Below, one piece after another: positions 1 to 8,900 of a DNA stretch of 64,000 bases. The DNA is taken from assembly GCF_016862455.1 (NCBI RefSeq), contig NZ_BOMZ01000034.1, positions 16,925 through 80,924 on the forward strand, given 5' to 3'. The DNA is from Actinoplanes utahensis (GTDB lineage: Bacteria; Actinomycetota; Actinomycetes; Mycobacteriales; Micromonosporaceae). A program made the translations under genes and the position numbers. The notes under the pieces were generated by a model. The model did no database searches. It was not told where the DNA came from and saw nothing but the letters and a program-made list of their open reading frames with translations. Every line of letters starts with the position of its first letter. Positions within the stretch are counted from its first letter, which is position 1.

Positions 1-245
1 CCGAGGATCGTGACGTACTCATCCCGGGTGGCCACCGCCTGCTCTATCGTCCGGGTGTCCTCACCCAGATGGTCGAGGCTGACGGTCAGGCCGTCGTCGG
101 CCAGCTCGCGACTGACCCGCAGGACCTCGTCGGCGCCGCGGCCCGCAACGAAACGCTGCACGACACCCCGGCTGACGGGGACGGACTCGACCAGTCGCTC
201 GAGCCGGGCGGACCCGGCCGCGGCGAGGAACAGGGAACGGAGCAT
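1..245 (-). CDS. Proline dehydrogenase, N-terminal part (cut by window edge)
   Basis: This is the first ~81 residues of a protein that runs off the left edge; its C-terminus is not seen. It opens MLRSLFLAAAGSARLERLV and continues through GRGADEVLRVSRELADDGLTV and then SLDHLGEDT. That matches the start of the monofunctional FAD-dependent proline dehydrogenases (PRODH, TIM barrel) of actinobacteria, which oxidise proline to pyrroline-5-carboxylate. The ATG at 245 is the first methionine in frame. The FAD and substrate residues lie outside the window, so the family call rests on the N-terminus alone. It is divergent from the CGNR gene at 333, with about 87 bp between the two starts. Confidence 0.7.
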   Translation of the reverse strand, partial: MLRSLFLAAAGSARLERLVESVPVSRGVVQRFVAGRGADEVLRVSRELADDGLTVSLDHLGEDTRTIEQAVATRDEYVTIL

Positions 246-332
246 GCGCCGAGCGTAACGTCCGGACATGCCCCGACCTGCTGAGGCAACACATACGTGC
301 CCTGGGAGCCCACCTGCGGCTACCTTTGTCGG

Positions 333-872
333 GTGAACTTCGATGCGTACGCTCGGACGGCGATCGACCTCGTCAACGCCGGTCTGGACGACCTCGCCGG
401 GTTGCGGGCCCTGTTCTCCGGCGATCAGGCCTACATGCGTGATCAGGTCGCCGAAAAGGACCTCGCGGTCTTCCGCCGTGCCCAGCGCCGGCTGCGCGAG
501 GTCTTCGAGCACGGCACCACCGGCCAGGACGCCGACGCCGTGCGGGAGCTGAACAGCCTCTTGGAGGCCTACCCGGTTCAGCCGCGCATCTCCGGGCACG
601 ACGCCAGCGACTGGCACATGCACGTCACCAGCCGGGGCGCGTCGGTGAGCGCGGAATACCTGGCCGGCGCCGTCTGGGGCCTCTCGGTGTGGCTCTGCGA
701 GTTCGGCAGCGCCCGGTTCGGCATCTGCGCCGACGAGCGCTGCGGCAACGTCTACCTCGACACGTCGTCGAACAACTGCCGCCGGTTCTGCTCGGAGCGC
801 TGCGCGACCCGCTCGCACGTGGCCGCGCACCGCGCCCGCAAACGCGCCGCGGGCAGCCTCACTCCCGCGTGA
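333..872 (+). CDS. CGNR zinc-finger / ABATE-domain protein
   Basis: The protein has about 179 residues. The N-terminal two thirds resemble the stress-induced ABATE domain (FDAYARTAIDLVNAGLDDL, then a segment with conserved Arg and Leu). The last ~45 residues form a treble-clef CGNR zinc finger with four cysteines: C-x4-C in ICADERCGN, then FCSERC, here CGNV rather than CGNR, followed by a basic tail. Such proteins are thought to be DNA-binding regulators, but targets are unknown. I chose GTG 333 over GTG 297 because the domain begins right there and the extra 12 residues look random. It is convergent with the isomerase gene that ends at 891. Confidence 0.75.
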   Translation: MNFDAYARTAIDLVNAGLDDLAGLRALFSGDQAYMRDQVAEKDLAVFRRAQRRLREVFEHGTTGQDADAVRELNSLLEAYPVQPRISGHDASDWHMHVTSRGASVSAEYLAGAVWGLSVWLCEFGSARFGICADERCGNVYLDTSSNNCRRFCSERCATRSHVAAHRARKRAAGSLTPA

Positions 873-890
873 CAGCCGGGCCGGGCGGCC

Positions 891-1700
891 TCACCCCTGC
901 GTGACGGCCGGGCTCGGCTCGAGATGGCGCCGGGCGAACTCCAGCGCCTCCCGCAGGTCCGCCTCGCGGGCCGGGCGACTCGCCGCCTTCCGCGTGTTGA
1001 TCTCCAATGCCACCGATCCGGTGAATCCACGGCCGGCCAGTGAGCGCAGCAGCTCCGCGCACGGCTGGTTGCCGCGGCCCGGCACCAGGTGCTCGTCGCG
1101 GCCCTCGCCGGTCCCGTCGCCCAGGTGCACGTGCCGGAGGCCGGCGCCCATCCGGTCGGCCATCTCCAGCGCGTCGATGCGGGACGCGGCGCAGTGCGAC
1201 AGGTCCAGCGTGTAAGCGTCGAAGCCGATCTCGGTCGGGTCCCAGCCCGGGTTGTAGGGCACCACCCAGCGGCCGGCCATCTTGACCGGGAACATGTTCT
1301 CCACCGCGAAGGACAGGCCGGGATGCCGGTCCTGGATCTTGGCCAGGCCCTCGACGAAATTGCGCGCGTAGTCGCCCTGCCAGCGGAACGGTGGGTGCAC
1401 CACCACGGTCGGCGCGCCGAGCGACTCGGCGAGCTGGGCGGCCCGGCTCAGCCGCTCCCACGGGTCTGAGCTCCACACCCGCTGGGTGACCAGCAGGCAG
1501 GGGGCGTGGACCGAGAGCACCGGCACGCCGTAATGATCGGCCAGGCCCTGGAGGGCCCCGGCGTCCTGGCTGACGGCGTCGGTCCAGACCATGACCTCGA
1601 GACCGTCGTAGCCGACCGTGGCCGCCATCTCGAACGCCGCCGCCGTCGGCTCCGGGAAGACCGAGGAGCTGGAGAGAAGCACGGGTACGCGGGAAGTCAC
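891..1700 (-). CDS. Sugar phosphate isomerase/epimerase-type TIM barrel protein
   Basis: A 269-residue protein of the AP-endonuclease 2 / xylose-isomerase-like TIM-barrel family. Visible metal-site motifs include VHPPF near the middle, the glutamate in SFAVENMFP, the DLSHC segment, the HVHLGDG segment and the final EINTRK glutamate. These are the positions that bind a divalent metal in this fold. The substrate cannot be told from sequence. GTG 1700 is preceded by GGAGGG at a good distance, and the longer frame upstream lacks family similarity. Its start is about 85 bp from the divergent gene at 1786. Confidence 0.75.
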   Translation of the reverse strand: MTSRVPVLLSSSSVFPEPTAAAFEMAATVGYDGLEVMVWTDAVSQDAGALQGLADHYGVPVLSVHAPCLLVTQRVWSSDPWERLSRAAQLAESLGAPTVVVHPPFRWQGDYARNFVEGLAKIQDRHPGLSFAVENMFPVKMAGRWVVPYNPGWDPTEIGFDAYTLDLSHCAASRIDALEMADRMGAGLRHVHLGDGTGEGRDEHLVPGRGNQPCAELLRSLAGRGFTGSVALEINTRKAASRPAREADLREALEFARRHLEPSPAVTQG

Positions 1701-1785
1701 GCCCTCCAGCGTAGCCACACGCCACCGGCCCGGATATATCAGCTCTAAACGGTCATGATCGACGGATGGGCGTACGCTGAGGCGG

Positions 1786-2604
1786 ATGAGCCGCACGCGA
1801 CCACCCCGGGAAACCGCGCTCGACTTCCCTCGGGAATGGATCGAATTCCTCGATCCCGCCGACGAGCAGCACCTTGTCCGGGCCGACCTGACCTGGCTGC
1901 TCTCCCGCTGGACCTGCGTTTTCGGCTCCGCCTGCCGGGGCATCCTGCCGGGCCGCGCCGAGGACGGCTGCTGCTCGCACGGCGCCTTCTTCACCGACGC
2001 CGACGACGAGAACCGGGTGAAGGCCGCGGCCGCCAAGCTGACCCCGGAGACCTGGCAGCACTACCGGCGCGGTTTCAAGAATTACACCGAGGTGGACACC
2101 GTCGACGGAACCCAACCCGCCCGGCGTACGGCCACCCGCGCGGCCGAGGGTCCCTGCGTCTTCCTGAACGAGGCGGATTTCCCGGCCGGCGGCGGCTGCG
2201 CCCTGCACGCCCAGGCGCTGCGGGACGGGGTGCACCCGCTCACCTACAAGCCGGACGTGTGCTGGCAGCTCCCGGTGCGCCGGGAGCAGGACTGGATCAA
2301 GCGCCCGGACGGCACGAAGCTGCTGCAGTCCACTGTCACCGAGTTCGACCGGCGGGGCTGGGGGCCGGGCGGTCACGACCTGGCCTGGTGGTGCACGTCG
2401 TCGCCGGAGGCCCACGTCGGGACCGAGCCGATGTACCTCTCCTACGCCGCGGAGCTGACCGCGCTGATCGGCGAGGCCGCGTACCGCAAGCTGGCCTCGC
2501 TCTGCGCGGCGCGGATCAAGTCCGGCCTGATCGCCGTGCACCCGGCCACCGCGCGCGCGACTGCCCCGACACGCCGCGGGGGCCGGGAGCCGGCCAGCCC
2601 GTGA
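1786..2604 (+). CDS. Conserved actinobacterial cysteine-rich protein (DUF3109/YkgJ-like)
   Basis: A 272-residue protein without signal peptide or membrane segment. Cysteines are clustered at CVFGSACRG and [10 protein letters not shown] near residues 45-65, with further ones at GPCVFL, GGCALH and VCWQL. The pattern resembles the zinc/iron-chelating domain of the YkgJ/DUF3109 group, where spaced cysteines bind a metal or Fe-S centre. The last ~25 residues are Ala/Arg/Pro-rich and probably disordered. The function is unknown. A stem-loop follows at once and separates it from the convergent regX3. Confidence 0.6.
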   Translation: MSRTRPPRETALDFPREWIEFLDPADEQHLVRADLTWLLSRWTCVFGSACRGILPGRAEDGCCSHGAFFTDADDENRVKAAAAKLTPETWQHYRRGFKNYTEVDTVDGTQPARRTATRAAEGPCVFLNEADFPAGGGCALHAQALRDGVHPLTYKPDVCWQLPVRREQDWIKRPDGTKLLQSTVTEFDRRGWGPGGHDLAWWCTSSPEAHVGTEPMYLSYAAELTALIGEAAYRKLASLCAARIKSGLIAVHPATARATAPTRRGGREPASP

Positions 2605-2647
2605 GGGCACCGGATGGCCCGATCACGGGCGGACCATCCGGCCCTCA
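2602..2647. terminator. Bidirectional stem-loop between the DUF gene and regX3
   Basis: An inverted repeat pairs TGAGGG and CCGGATGG (2602-2617) with CCATCCGG and CCCTCA (2634-2647). There is a 2-nt bulge and a 16-nt loop. It overlaps the stop codon of the upstream plus-strand gene and lies 39 bp from the end of regX3 on the other strand. Confidence 0.6.
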
Positions 2648-2685
2648 CATAGTCCCATGCAAGGTGTACAGGGAGCAAGGGTGGA

Positions 2686-3369
2686 TCAGGGCTCGAACTT
2701 GTAGCCCAGACCCCGCACCGTGACGATGTACCGGGGCGCCGACGGCTCCGGCTCGACCTTGGAGCGCAGCCGTTTCACGTGGACGTCCAGGGTCTTGGTG
2801 TCACCGACGTAATCGGCGCCCCAGACCCGGTCGATCAGCTGGCCGCGGGTGAGCACCCGGCCGGCGTTGCGCAACAGCAGCTCGAGCAGCTCGAACTCCT
2901 TGAGCGGAAGCTGCACGCCGGCGCCGTCGACGGTCACCACGTGCCGCTCGACGTCCATCCGGACCGGGCCGGCCGCCAGCGTCGGGGTGCTGACCTCGGC
3001 GGCCTCGGTGCCCTGGCGGCGGAGCACCGCACGGATCCGGGCGACCAGCTCACGCGGCGAGTACGGCTTGGTGACGTAGTCGTCCGCTCCGATCTCCAGA
3101 CCGACGACCTTGTCGATCTCGCTGTCCCGGGCGGTGACCATGATGATCGGGACGGCCGAACGCTGCCGCAACTGGCGGCAGACCTCGGTGCCGGACATCT
3201 CCGGCAGCATGAGGTCGAGCAGCACGATGTCGGCGCCGGTCCGGTCGAACTGCGTCAGGGCGGAGGTCCCGGTCGCGGCGACCGACACCTCGAAACCCTC
3301 TTTGCGCAGCATGTACGACAGGGCGTCGGAGAACGACTCCTCGTCTTCGACCACGAGTACGCGGGCCAA
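2686..3369 (-). CDS. regX3: OmpR-family response regulator RegX3 (PhoP-like)
   Basis: A 227-residue regulator. It has a receiver domain (LVVEDEESF acidic pocket, phospho-acceptor Asp52 in LLDLMLP, Lys in VTKPYSPREL) and a C-terminal winged helix (LLELLLRNAGRVLTRGQLID, TKTLDVHVKRLRSK, RGLGYKFEP). It pairs with the kinase just upstream, and phoU is next to both, which is the actinobacterial phosphate-starvation module. TTG 3369 is chosen because AAGGAA lies about 7 nt before it and LARVLVVEDEE is the canonical start. The 33-codon upstream extension is Pro-rich and unlikely to be translated. Confidence 0.93.
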   Translation of the reverse strand: MARVLVVEDEESFSDALSYMLRKEGFEVSVAATGTSALTQFDRTGADIVLLDLMLPEMSGTEVCRQLRQRSAVPIIMVTARDSEIDKVVGLEIGADDYVTKPYSPRELVARIRAVLRRQGTEAAEVSTPTLAAGPVRMDVERHVVTVDGAGVQLPLKEFELLELLLRNAGRVLTRGQLIDRVWGADYVGDTKTLDVHVKRLRSKVEPEPSAPRYIVTVRGLGYKFEP

Positions 3370-3500
3370 TGAAGTTCCTTCCGTCGTCGGCGGTGGGGCT
3401 GGTGAGCCGTCGGCCGCAGGGGTGGCGCCGGGTGTGGATCTCAACCGCGGTACGCGCCGGGGATCCACACGCCGGTCCGGGTCCTGGGCCCGAACGCTCT

Positions 3501-4781
3501 CTACCGCCCGGCCACACCGGACTCGATCTCAATCGCCGTCGGTGACGACGAGGGGGACTCGGGGGGTCGCGCCGGTAGGCGCAGGGTGAACGTCGAACCG
3601 TCGCCGAGTGAACTGGTCACCGAGACGCGGCCGCCGTGGTTGGTGGCGATGTGCTTGACGATGGCCAGGCCGAGGCCGGTACCACCGGTGGACCGGGACC
3701 GGGCCTGATCAGCGCGGTAGAACCGTTCGAAGACCCGTTCGACGTCGTGCGGGGCGATGCCGATGCCCTGGTCGGTGACGTCGATCTCGATCCACTCCTC
3801 GTCCTGACGGAGAGTGATCGAGACCTTCGTGTCGTCGCCGGAGTACGCGATCGCGTTCTCCACCAGGTTGGTGACGGCGGTGGCGAACTGGCTGTCACTG
3901 CCGTACGCCATGATGCCCTTGGGCCCGTCGTAGGTGATCTCGATGCCCTTGGCCGAGGACGTGGTGCGGGTCCGGTCGATCACCTCGGCGATCACCCAGT
4001 CCAGCGAGACCGGCTCGGGGTTGGGCAACGGCTCGGCACCCTGCAATCGGGTCAGCTCGAGCAGCTCGTTCACCAGCCGGCCCATCCGGGCCGACTCGTG
4101 ATGGATCCGCTCGGCGAAACGGCGCGCCGCCAGCAGGTCCTCGGACTGGCTCTCCAGCTCCGCCTCGGGCAGCTGGGTGGCGTCCAGCAGCGCTTCGGCC
4201 AGCAGCTGCAGGGCGCCGATCGGGGTCTTGAGCTCGTGGCTGACGTTCGCCACGAAGTCCCGGCGCACCCGGGCCAGCCGGTGCGCCTCGGTCACGTCGG
4301 CGGCCTCGACCGCGACATGCGTCGAGTTCAGCGCGACCGCGCGCAGGTGCAGCCCGAGCGGTGCCTGAGCGCCGCCGGCACGACCCCGCGGAAGATCGAG
4401 TTCGACTTCGCGGCGTACGCCGGTCCGCCGCACCTGACCGGCCAGCGTGCGCAGGATCGGATGGGCCGCGATGGTGCCCGGCGCTCCGCCCGAGCGGAGC
4501 AGGCCCATGGCCCGGGCCGCCGGATTGACGAGCACCGGGTGATCGTCAGCGTCGAGGACGACGACACCGACCCGCAGCGAGTCGAGACTCTTCCGGCCGA
4601 TTCCTTTCAAGCCGTGCTTACCCGCCGGGCGATCATCGTCCGGTTCGATGGCGGCGCTCCCCTCCGGGGCACCGGTCCCACCCGGCTCGCCCGATCGGCG
4701 TATCCGGGAGAGCACCAGTCCCGCTCCGACACCGACGGCGAGCGCGGCAGAAACCATGCCGGCGGCGTATTCCCACTCCAC
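3501..4781 (-). CDS. senX3: Sensor histidine kinase SenX3 (PhoR-like)
   Basis: A 426-residue membrane kinase. It has an N-terminal hydrophobic segment (AAGMVSAALAVGVGAGLVL), a PAS-like region (LRVGVVVLDADDHPVLVNPAA), a dimerisation helix with the phospho-accepting His in NVSHELKTPIGAL, an N box (VTNLVENAIAYSGD), a G1 box (DQGIGIAPHD) and a G2 box (GGTGLGLAIVKH). It is the cognate kinase of the regulator downstream and probably senses phosphate status through the PhoU/Pst system. Its start lies 180 bp from the divergent phoU, and the gap carries PHO-box-like repeats. Confidence 0.93.
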   Translation of the reverse strand: MEWEYAAGMVSAALAVGVGAGLVLSRIRRSGEPGGTGAPEGSAAIEPDDDRPAGKHGLKGIGRKSLDSLRVGVVVLDADDHPVLVNPAARAMGLLRSGGAPGTIAAHPILRTLAGQVRRTGVRREVELDLPRGRAGGAQAPLGLHLRAVALNSTHVAVEAADVTEAHRLARVRRDFVANVSHELKTPIGALQLLAEALLDATQLPEAELESQSEDLLAARRFAERIHHESARMGRLVNELLELTRLQGAEPLPNPEPVSLDWVIAEVIDRTRTTSSAKGIEITYDGPKGIMAYGSDSQFATAVTNLVENAIAYSGDDTKVSITLRQDEEWIEIDVTDQGIGIAPHDVERVFERFYRADQARSRSTGGTGLGLAIVKHIATNHGGRVSVTSSLGDGSTFTLRLPARPPESPSSSPTAIEIESGVAGR

Positions 4782-4853
4782 GCTGCGATCGTAGGGTCAT
4801 TGTTTACCTGAACCACAGGGCCATTACGGCAAATCGGACGCGTGTCGAATAAA

Positions 4854-4892
4854 GTTCACTGCCGCGCCCGGCGTCGTTCACCGGTGTTCACG
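4854..4892 (+). promoter_or_regulatory. PHO-box-like direct repeats between senX3 and phoU
   Basis: GTTCACT (4854), GTTCACC (4876) and GTTCACG (4886) lie at spacings of 22 and 10 bp, close to the 11-bp period of PhoP/RegX3 direct repeats in actinobacteria. Their position in the divergent senX3/phoU gap suggests autoregulation of the phosphate module. Confidence 0.6.
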
Positions 4893-4963
4893 TAGCCGCC
4901 GTCCCACCCGAATAGCGTGGGCGCCACACCCGGCCGTGGCCGCACGAAAGAGGGACTTGAGAA

Positions 4964-5617
4964 ATGCGCGAGGAGTACCAGGCTGATCTGGTCGAGGTGA
5001 GCCGCCTGCTGGTGACGATGGCGGAGTCCGTCCGCGCCGCGCTGCGCAAGGCCACCTCGGCGCTGTTGACCGCGGACATCGAGGCCGCCCGCTCGGTCAT
5101 CGACCGGGACGCCGAGGTCGACGCGATCTACGAGCAGGTCGAGCTGAAGGTGGCGGACACCATCGCCCGCCAGGCGCCGGTCGCCTCCGACCTGCGCCGC
5201 GTGATCACCGCGCTGCACATCGCCGCCGACCTGGAGCGGATGGGCGACCTGGCCGAGCACGTGGCGAAGACCGCGGCGCGCCGGCACCCGTCACCGGCCG
5301 TCCCGGCCGAGCTGCGGCCCACCTTCAAGGGGATGGCCCAGGTCGCCGACGAGATGGCCGAGAAGATCACCGACCTGCTCGGCAAGCCGGACGCGGAGGT
5401 CGCGGCCCAGCTCGAGAAGGACGACGACGCGATCGACGACCACGAGCGCAAGCTGTTCAAGATCATGCTGGCGGACGACTGGCCGTACGGCGCGGAGACC
5501 GCGATCGACGGCGCCCTGCTCGGCCGCTTCTACGAGCGTTACGCCGACCACGCGGTGAACATCGGCGAGCACCTCATCTACCTGATCACCGGCGCGAAAG
5601 CCGAAGAGCTGAGCTGA
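4964..5617 (+). CDS. phoU: Phosphate signalling protein PhoU
   Basis: A 217-residue all-helical protein made of two PhoU three-helix bundles. Each bundle has the metal-binding E/DxxxD pattern: DLERMGDLAEHVAKTA in the first and RYADHAVNIGEHLIYL in the second. PhoU couples the PstSCAB transporter to the SenX3/PhoR kinase and represses it when phosphate is plentiful. It is divergent from senX3. AGAGGGACTTGAGAA precedes the ATG. A strong terminator follows. Confidence 0.95.
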   Translation: MREEYQADLVEVSRLLVTMAESVRAALRKATSALLTADIEAARSVIDRDAEVDAIYEQVELKVADTIARQAPVASDLRRVITALHIAADLERMGDLAEHVAKTAARRHPSPAVPAELRPTFKGMAQVADEMAEKITDLLGKPDAEVAAQLEKDDDAIDDHERKLFKIMLADDWPYGAETAIDGALLGRFYERYADHAVNIGEHLIYLITGAKAEELS

Positions 5618-5622
5618 GACGA

Positions 5623-5663
5623 GCCGAAGGCCGGGACACCACGGGGGCGTCCCGGCCTTCGGC
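5623..5663. terminator. Bidirectional terminator between phoU and gpmA
   Basis: A perfect 15-bp inverted repeat (GCCGAAGGCCGGGAC at 5623-5637 with its complement at 5649-5663) and an 11-nt loop. It sits between two convergent genes. Confidence 0.85.
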
Positions 5664-5676
5664 GTTACCGGCAGGA

Positions 5677-6426
5677 CTACTTCTTGCCCTGGTTGGCGAC
5701 CGCGGCGGCGGCCTCCTTGGCGGCGACCGGGTCGAGGTAGGTGCCGCCCTTGGTGATCGGGCGGAGGTTCTCGTCCAGGTCGTAACGCAGCGGGATGCCG
5801 GTCGGGATGTTCAGCCCGGCGATCGCCTCGTCGGAGATGTCGTCGAGGTGCTTGACGATGGCGCGCAGCGAGTTGCCGTGCGCCGCGACCAGGACCGTCT
5901 TGCCGGCACGCAGGTCGGGGACGATCGCGTCGTACCAGTACGGCAGGGCCCGCACCAGCACGTCCTTCAGGCACTCCGCCTTCGGCAGGACCTCCGGGGC
6001 CAGGTCGGCGTACCGGGAGTCGCCGTCCTGGGAGTACTCCGAGCCGGGCTCGATCGGGGGCGGGGGCACGTCGTACGACCGGCGCCAGAGCATGAACTGC
6101 TCCTCGCCGTACGTCTCCAGGGTCTGCTTCTTGTCCTTGCCCTGCAGGGCGCCGTAGTGGCGCTCGTTGAGCCGCCAGTGACGCTTCACCGGGATCCAGT
6201 GCCGGTCGGTGATGTGCAGCGCGATCTCACTGGTCCGGATCGCACGCCGAAGAAGGCTGGTGTGCACCACGTCGGGCAGCACCCCCTGCTCCTTGAGAAG
6301 CTCGCCGCCACGCCGGGCCTCCTGCTCACCCTTGGCGTCCAGGTCCACGTCGACCCAGCCGGTGAAGAGGTTCTTGGCGTTCCACTCGCTGTTGCCATGC
6401 CGCAGCAGCACCAGGGTTCCAGTCAT
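5677..6426 (-). CDS. gpmA: 2,3-bisphosphoglycerate-dependent phosphoglycerate mutase
   Basis: A 249-residue cytoplasmic enzyme that interconverts 3- and 2-phosphoglycerate. It shows the phosphohistidine motif [12 protein letters not shown] at the N-terminus (the usual Gln is Asn here), [14 protein letters not shown], and the second catalytic His in [19 protein letters not shown] 6426 begins exactly at the family N-terminus; the 14-codon extension upstream is not conserved. gpm beside phoU/senX3/regX3 is a typical actinobacterial order. Confidence 0.94.
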   Translation of the reverse strand: MTGTLVLLRHGNSEWNAKNLFTGWVDVDLDAKGEQEARRGGELLKEQGVLPDVVHTSLLRRAIRTSEIALHITDRHWIPVKRHWRLNERHYGALQGKDKKQTLETYGEEQFMLWRRSYDVPPPPIEPGSEYSQDGDSRYADLAPEVLPKAECLKDVLVRALPYWYDAIVPDLRAGKTVLVAAHGNSLRAIVKHLDDISDEAIAGLNIPTGIPLRYDLDENLRPITKGGTYLDPVAAKEAAAAVANQGKK

Positions 6427-6562
6427 GAACACATCTTCCCCCGTCGCCGTGGGCGGCGTGCCGGGCACCCGTCACGTGTCCGCCGCCACAGTGAAACTCG
6501 CTTGCGCCGACTCCGCATCTGTAAGGGAATAGGTCCCGTTGACTGCTTACGGGAGGCGTCCG

Positions 6563-7792
6563 GTGCGAGGCTGGTTACGACAGGCGGCGGGCGGGCTGCC
6601 CCGGCAGTTCTGGTTCCTGTGGACCGGGACCCTGATCAACCGGCTGGGCTCCTTCGTGGTGCTCTTCCTGAGCATCTACCTGACCGCCGAGCGTGGCTTC
6701 TCGCAGAGCCAGGCCGGCCTGATCCTGGGCTTCTACGGCCTGGGTGGCGCGATCGGCACCCTGACCGGCGGCGTGCTCACCGACCGGTGGGGCCGCCGGC
6801 CGACCATGCTGATCGCACAGTTCGGCGCCGCCGCGCTGATGCTCGCCCTGGGCCTGGCCGAGTCCTACCTCCAGATCGCCGGCGCCGCGTTCCTGCTCGG
6901 CATGTTCGCCGAGGCGGCCCGCCCGGCGTTCTCGGCGATGATGGTCGACATCGTGCCGGAACACGACCGGGTCCGGGCGTTCTCGCTGAACTACTGGGCG
7001 ATCAACCTCGGTTTCGCGCTCGCCGCGATCATCGCCGGGTTCGCCGCGCAGGTCGACTATCTGCTGCTCTTCGTCGGTGACGCGGTCAGCACCCTGGTCA
7101 CCGCGATCATCACGGCGATCTTCCTGGCCGAGACCCGCCCGGCCGGTCCGCGCCGCCGGGAGGCCGGACCCGGCCTCGGCACCGCGCTGCGCGATCCGGT
7201 CTTCGGCGTCTACCTGCTGCTCAGCCTGGCCACCGTGATGGTCTTCCTGCAGCACCTGTCGACCCTGCCGATCAGCATGCTGGCCGACGGGCACTCGGCC
7301 GCCACCTACGGGGCGGTGATCGCCGTCAACGGTGTGCTGATCGTCATCGGCCAGCTGTTCGTCCCGCGGCTGATCCAGGGCCGGGACAGCGCGCGGGTGC
7401 TGGCAGTCGCGGCGGTGCTCGTCGGTTGCGGTTTCGGGCTGGTCGCCGTGGCGCGGACCCCGTGGATGTACGCGGTGACGGTGGTCATCTGGACTCTCGG
7501 CGAGATGCTCCAGTCGCCCAGCAACGCGGCCACCGTGGCGGCGCTCTCCCCGCCCGGCCTGCGCGGTCGTTACCAGGGCCTGAACTCGCTCAGCTGGTCG
7601 GCCGGAACGGCGCTGGCCCCGATCCTCGGCGGCCTGATCCTGCAGGAGGGCGGCGACGCCGTGCTCTGGGGCGGCTGTTTCGTGCTGTGCGTCCTGGTCG
7701 CGGTGGCGCAACTGCTGGCCGGTCCGGCCCGTGCGCGGCGGGCCGCCCGATTGCGGGCGGCGCAGGAGGAGATCGTGACCGTGCCGGCCTGA
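6563..7792 (+). CDS. MFS transporter (drug:H+ antiporter type)
   Basis: A ~409-residue major facilitator with about 12 hydrophobic segments. The loop 2-3 signature is visible as GGVLTDRWGRRPTML, and there is a hydrophilic middle loop (AETRPAGPRRREAGPG). It resembles MdtH/YfcJ-like efflux proteins; the substrate cannot be predicted. GTG 6563 is preceded by GGGAGG at 6 nt, so the TTG 24 nt upstream is rejected. No regulator is adjacent. Confidence 0.85.
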   Translation: MRGWLRQAAGGLPRQFWFLWTGTLINRLGSFVVLFLSIYLTAERGFSQSQAGLILGFYGLGGAIGTLTGGVLTDRWGRRPTMLIAQFGAAALMLALGLAESYLQIAGAAFLLGMFAEAARPAFSAMMVDIVPEHDRVRAFSLNYWAINLGFALAAIIAGFAAQVDYLLLFVGDAVSTLVTAIITAIFLAETRPAGPRRREAGPGLGTALRDPVFGVYLLLSLATVMVFLQHLSTLPISMLADGHSAATYGAVIAVNGVLIVIGQLFVPRLIQGRDSARVLAVAAVLVGCGFGLVAVARTPWMYAVTVVIWTLGEMLQSPSNAATVAALSPPGLRGRYQGLNSLSWSAGTALAPILGGLILQEGGDAVLWGGCFVLCVLVAVAQLLAGPARARRAARLRAAQEEIVTVPA

Positions 7793-8417
7793 CACATGGC
7801 GAATCCCGCGAGGTCCCAACACATCGGACGATGCGCTGATCGGGTCATGGATTACGCATATGCAGGAACGAAATGGGCCGGAAACAAAAGCGCCGGCGGC
7901 GGCGGACGACACCCATCCCCATAGGCGCCGTCCGCACTAACCGCCGGTCTCGGGTCGCGCCGTCCCCCAACGGCTCATGCCACCCGTCCCCAAACGCCGG
8001 ACCGCGGCGATCATTGCTGATCGACCCGTTCCCCGAACTGACGGTTCGGCGTCCATCGACCACGCTAGTTGGGCGAGTCAAGCCTCACAACCCGATTTCG
8101 TGTCGACATCTGTCTCGACCGTCACATCCCCCAACAACCAACCGATCGGACGATCCGCCAATCACTCGTCCGGGTTTCCGGAGATGGGTTGAGAATGCCG
8201 TTCGGTAAGCCGCCGCGGAAAATGCGACGCAGGGTAGACGACCATCGAAGCACGTGCCGTCAACCCGGAGAAACCCCGGAAGTTCGTCAGAAGATTGCCA
8301 GTACCCAGGAACGCAACATCGCATACATCGATGAGTAACAAAGTCTGATTCCCGACGCGGAGCACAGTGGACCACCACATCGGGATAGACCGGGCTTGAT
8401 GATCAAAGGGAGCTGGA
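7793..8417. other. 625-bp intergenic stretch with no convincing gene
   Basis: This lies between the convergent ends of the MFS gene and the YbjN gene. Open frames here encode only Arg/Pro/Ser-rich sequence without ribosome sites. The DNA is visibly less GC-rich than its surroundings (runs such as CCAACAACCAACC and ATTGCCAGTACC). I see no tRNA, no terminator-quality hairpin and no mobile-element ends. Confidence 0.5.
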
Positions 8418-8900
8418 CTATTCGGGACGTTCCGCCAGATGCTTGAAGGCCTGGAGGTTCGCCGTCGATTCACCACGCTTGACGCGCCAGTCCCATTCAC
8501 GGCGGATGGACGTCTCGAAACCGATCTCCAGCATGGTGTCGAACGACTCGTCCGCATAGGTCAGCACCGAGCCGAGCAGCCGGTCCAGCTCCTCCTCGTC
8601 CAGCCCTTTCAGCGAGACCCGGCCGGTGAGGTACACGTCGCCGGCCGCGTCGATCGAGAAGGACACCCCGTACATCCGGGCGTTGCGCCGCAACAGCCAG
8701 GCCCAGAGCTCCTCGTGCCGCTCGTCGGGCCGGCGCATCACGAACGCCTCGATCCGCAGCGAATGCCCACCGACGATCAGGTTGCAGGCGGTCTTCAGTT
8801 TGTGCGTGCCGGGCAGGCTGACCACATAGGACGAGTCCCCGGTGGACTCCCACTCCAGCTCCCGGTCGGTCAGCACCCGTTCGATCAGTTCCGTCACCAT
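8418..8900 (-). CDS. YbjN-domain protein
   Basis: A 160-residue acidic protein of the YbjN family, which has a fold related to type III secretion chaperones. Features are an N-terminal helix with [15 protein letters not shown], a core with [21 protein letters not shown], and [20 protein letters not shown]. Members of this family commonly sit next to mshA in actinobacteria; their role is unknown. The start (ATG 8900, or GTG 8906) overlaps the mshA stop, so the two are translationally coupled. Confidence 0.75.
   Translation of the reverse strand: MVTELIERVLTDRELEWESTGDSSYVVSLPGTHKLKTACNLIVGGHSLRIEAFVMRRPDERHEELWAWLLRRNARMYGVSFSIDAAGDVYLTGRVSLKGLDEEELDRLLGSVLTYADESFDTMLEIGFETSIRREWDWRVKRGESTANLQAFKHLAERPE

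Noticed and set aside
7873..8208. Open frame of 111 codons in the gap after the MFS gene
   Set aside because: Arg/Pro/Ser-rich product, no ribosome site, no family pattern; most likely a chance frame.
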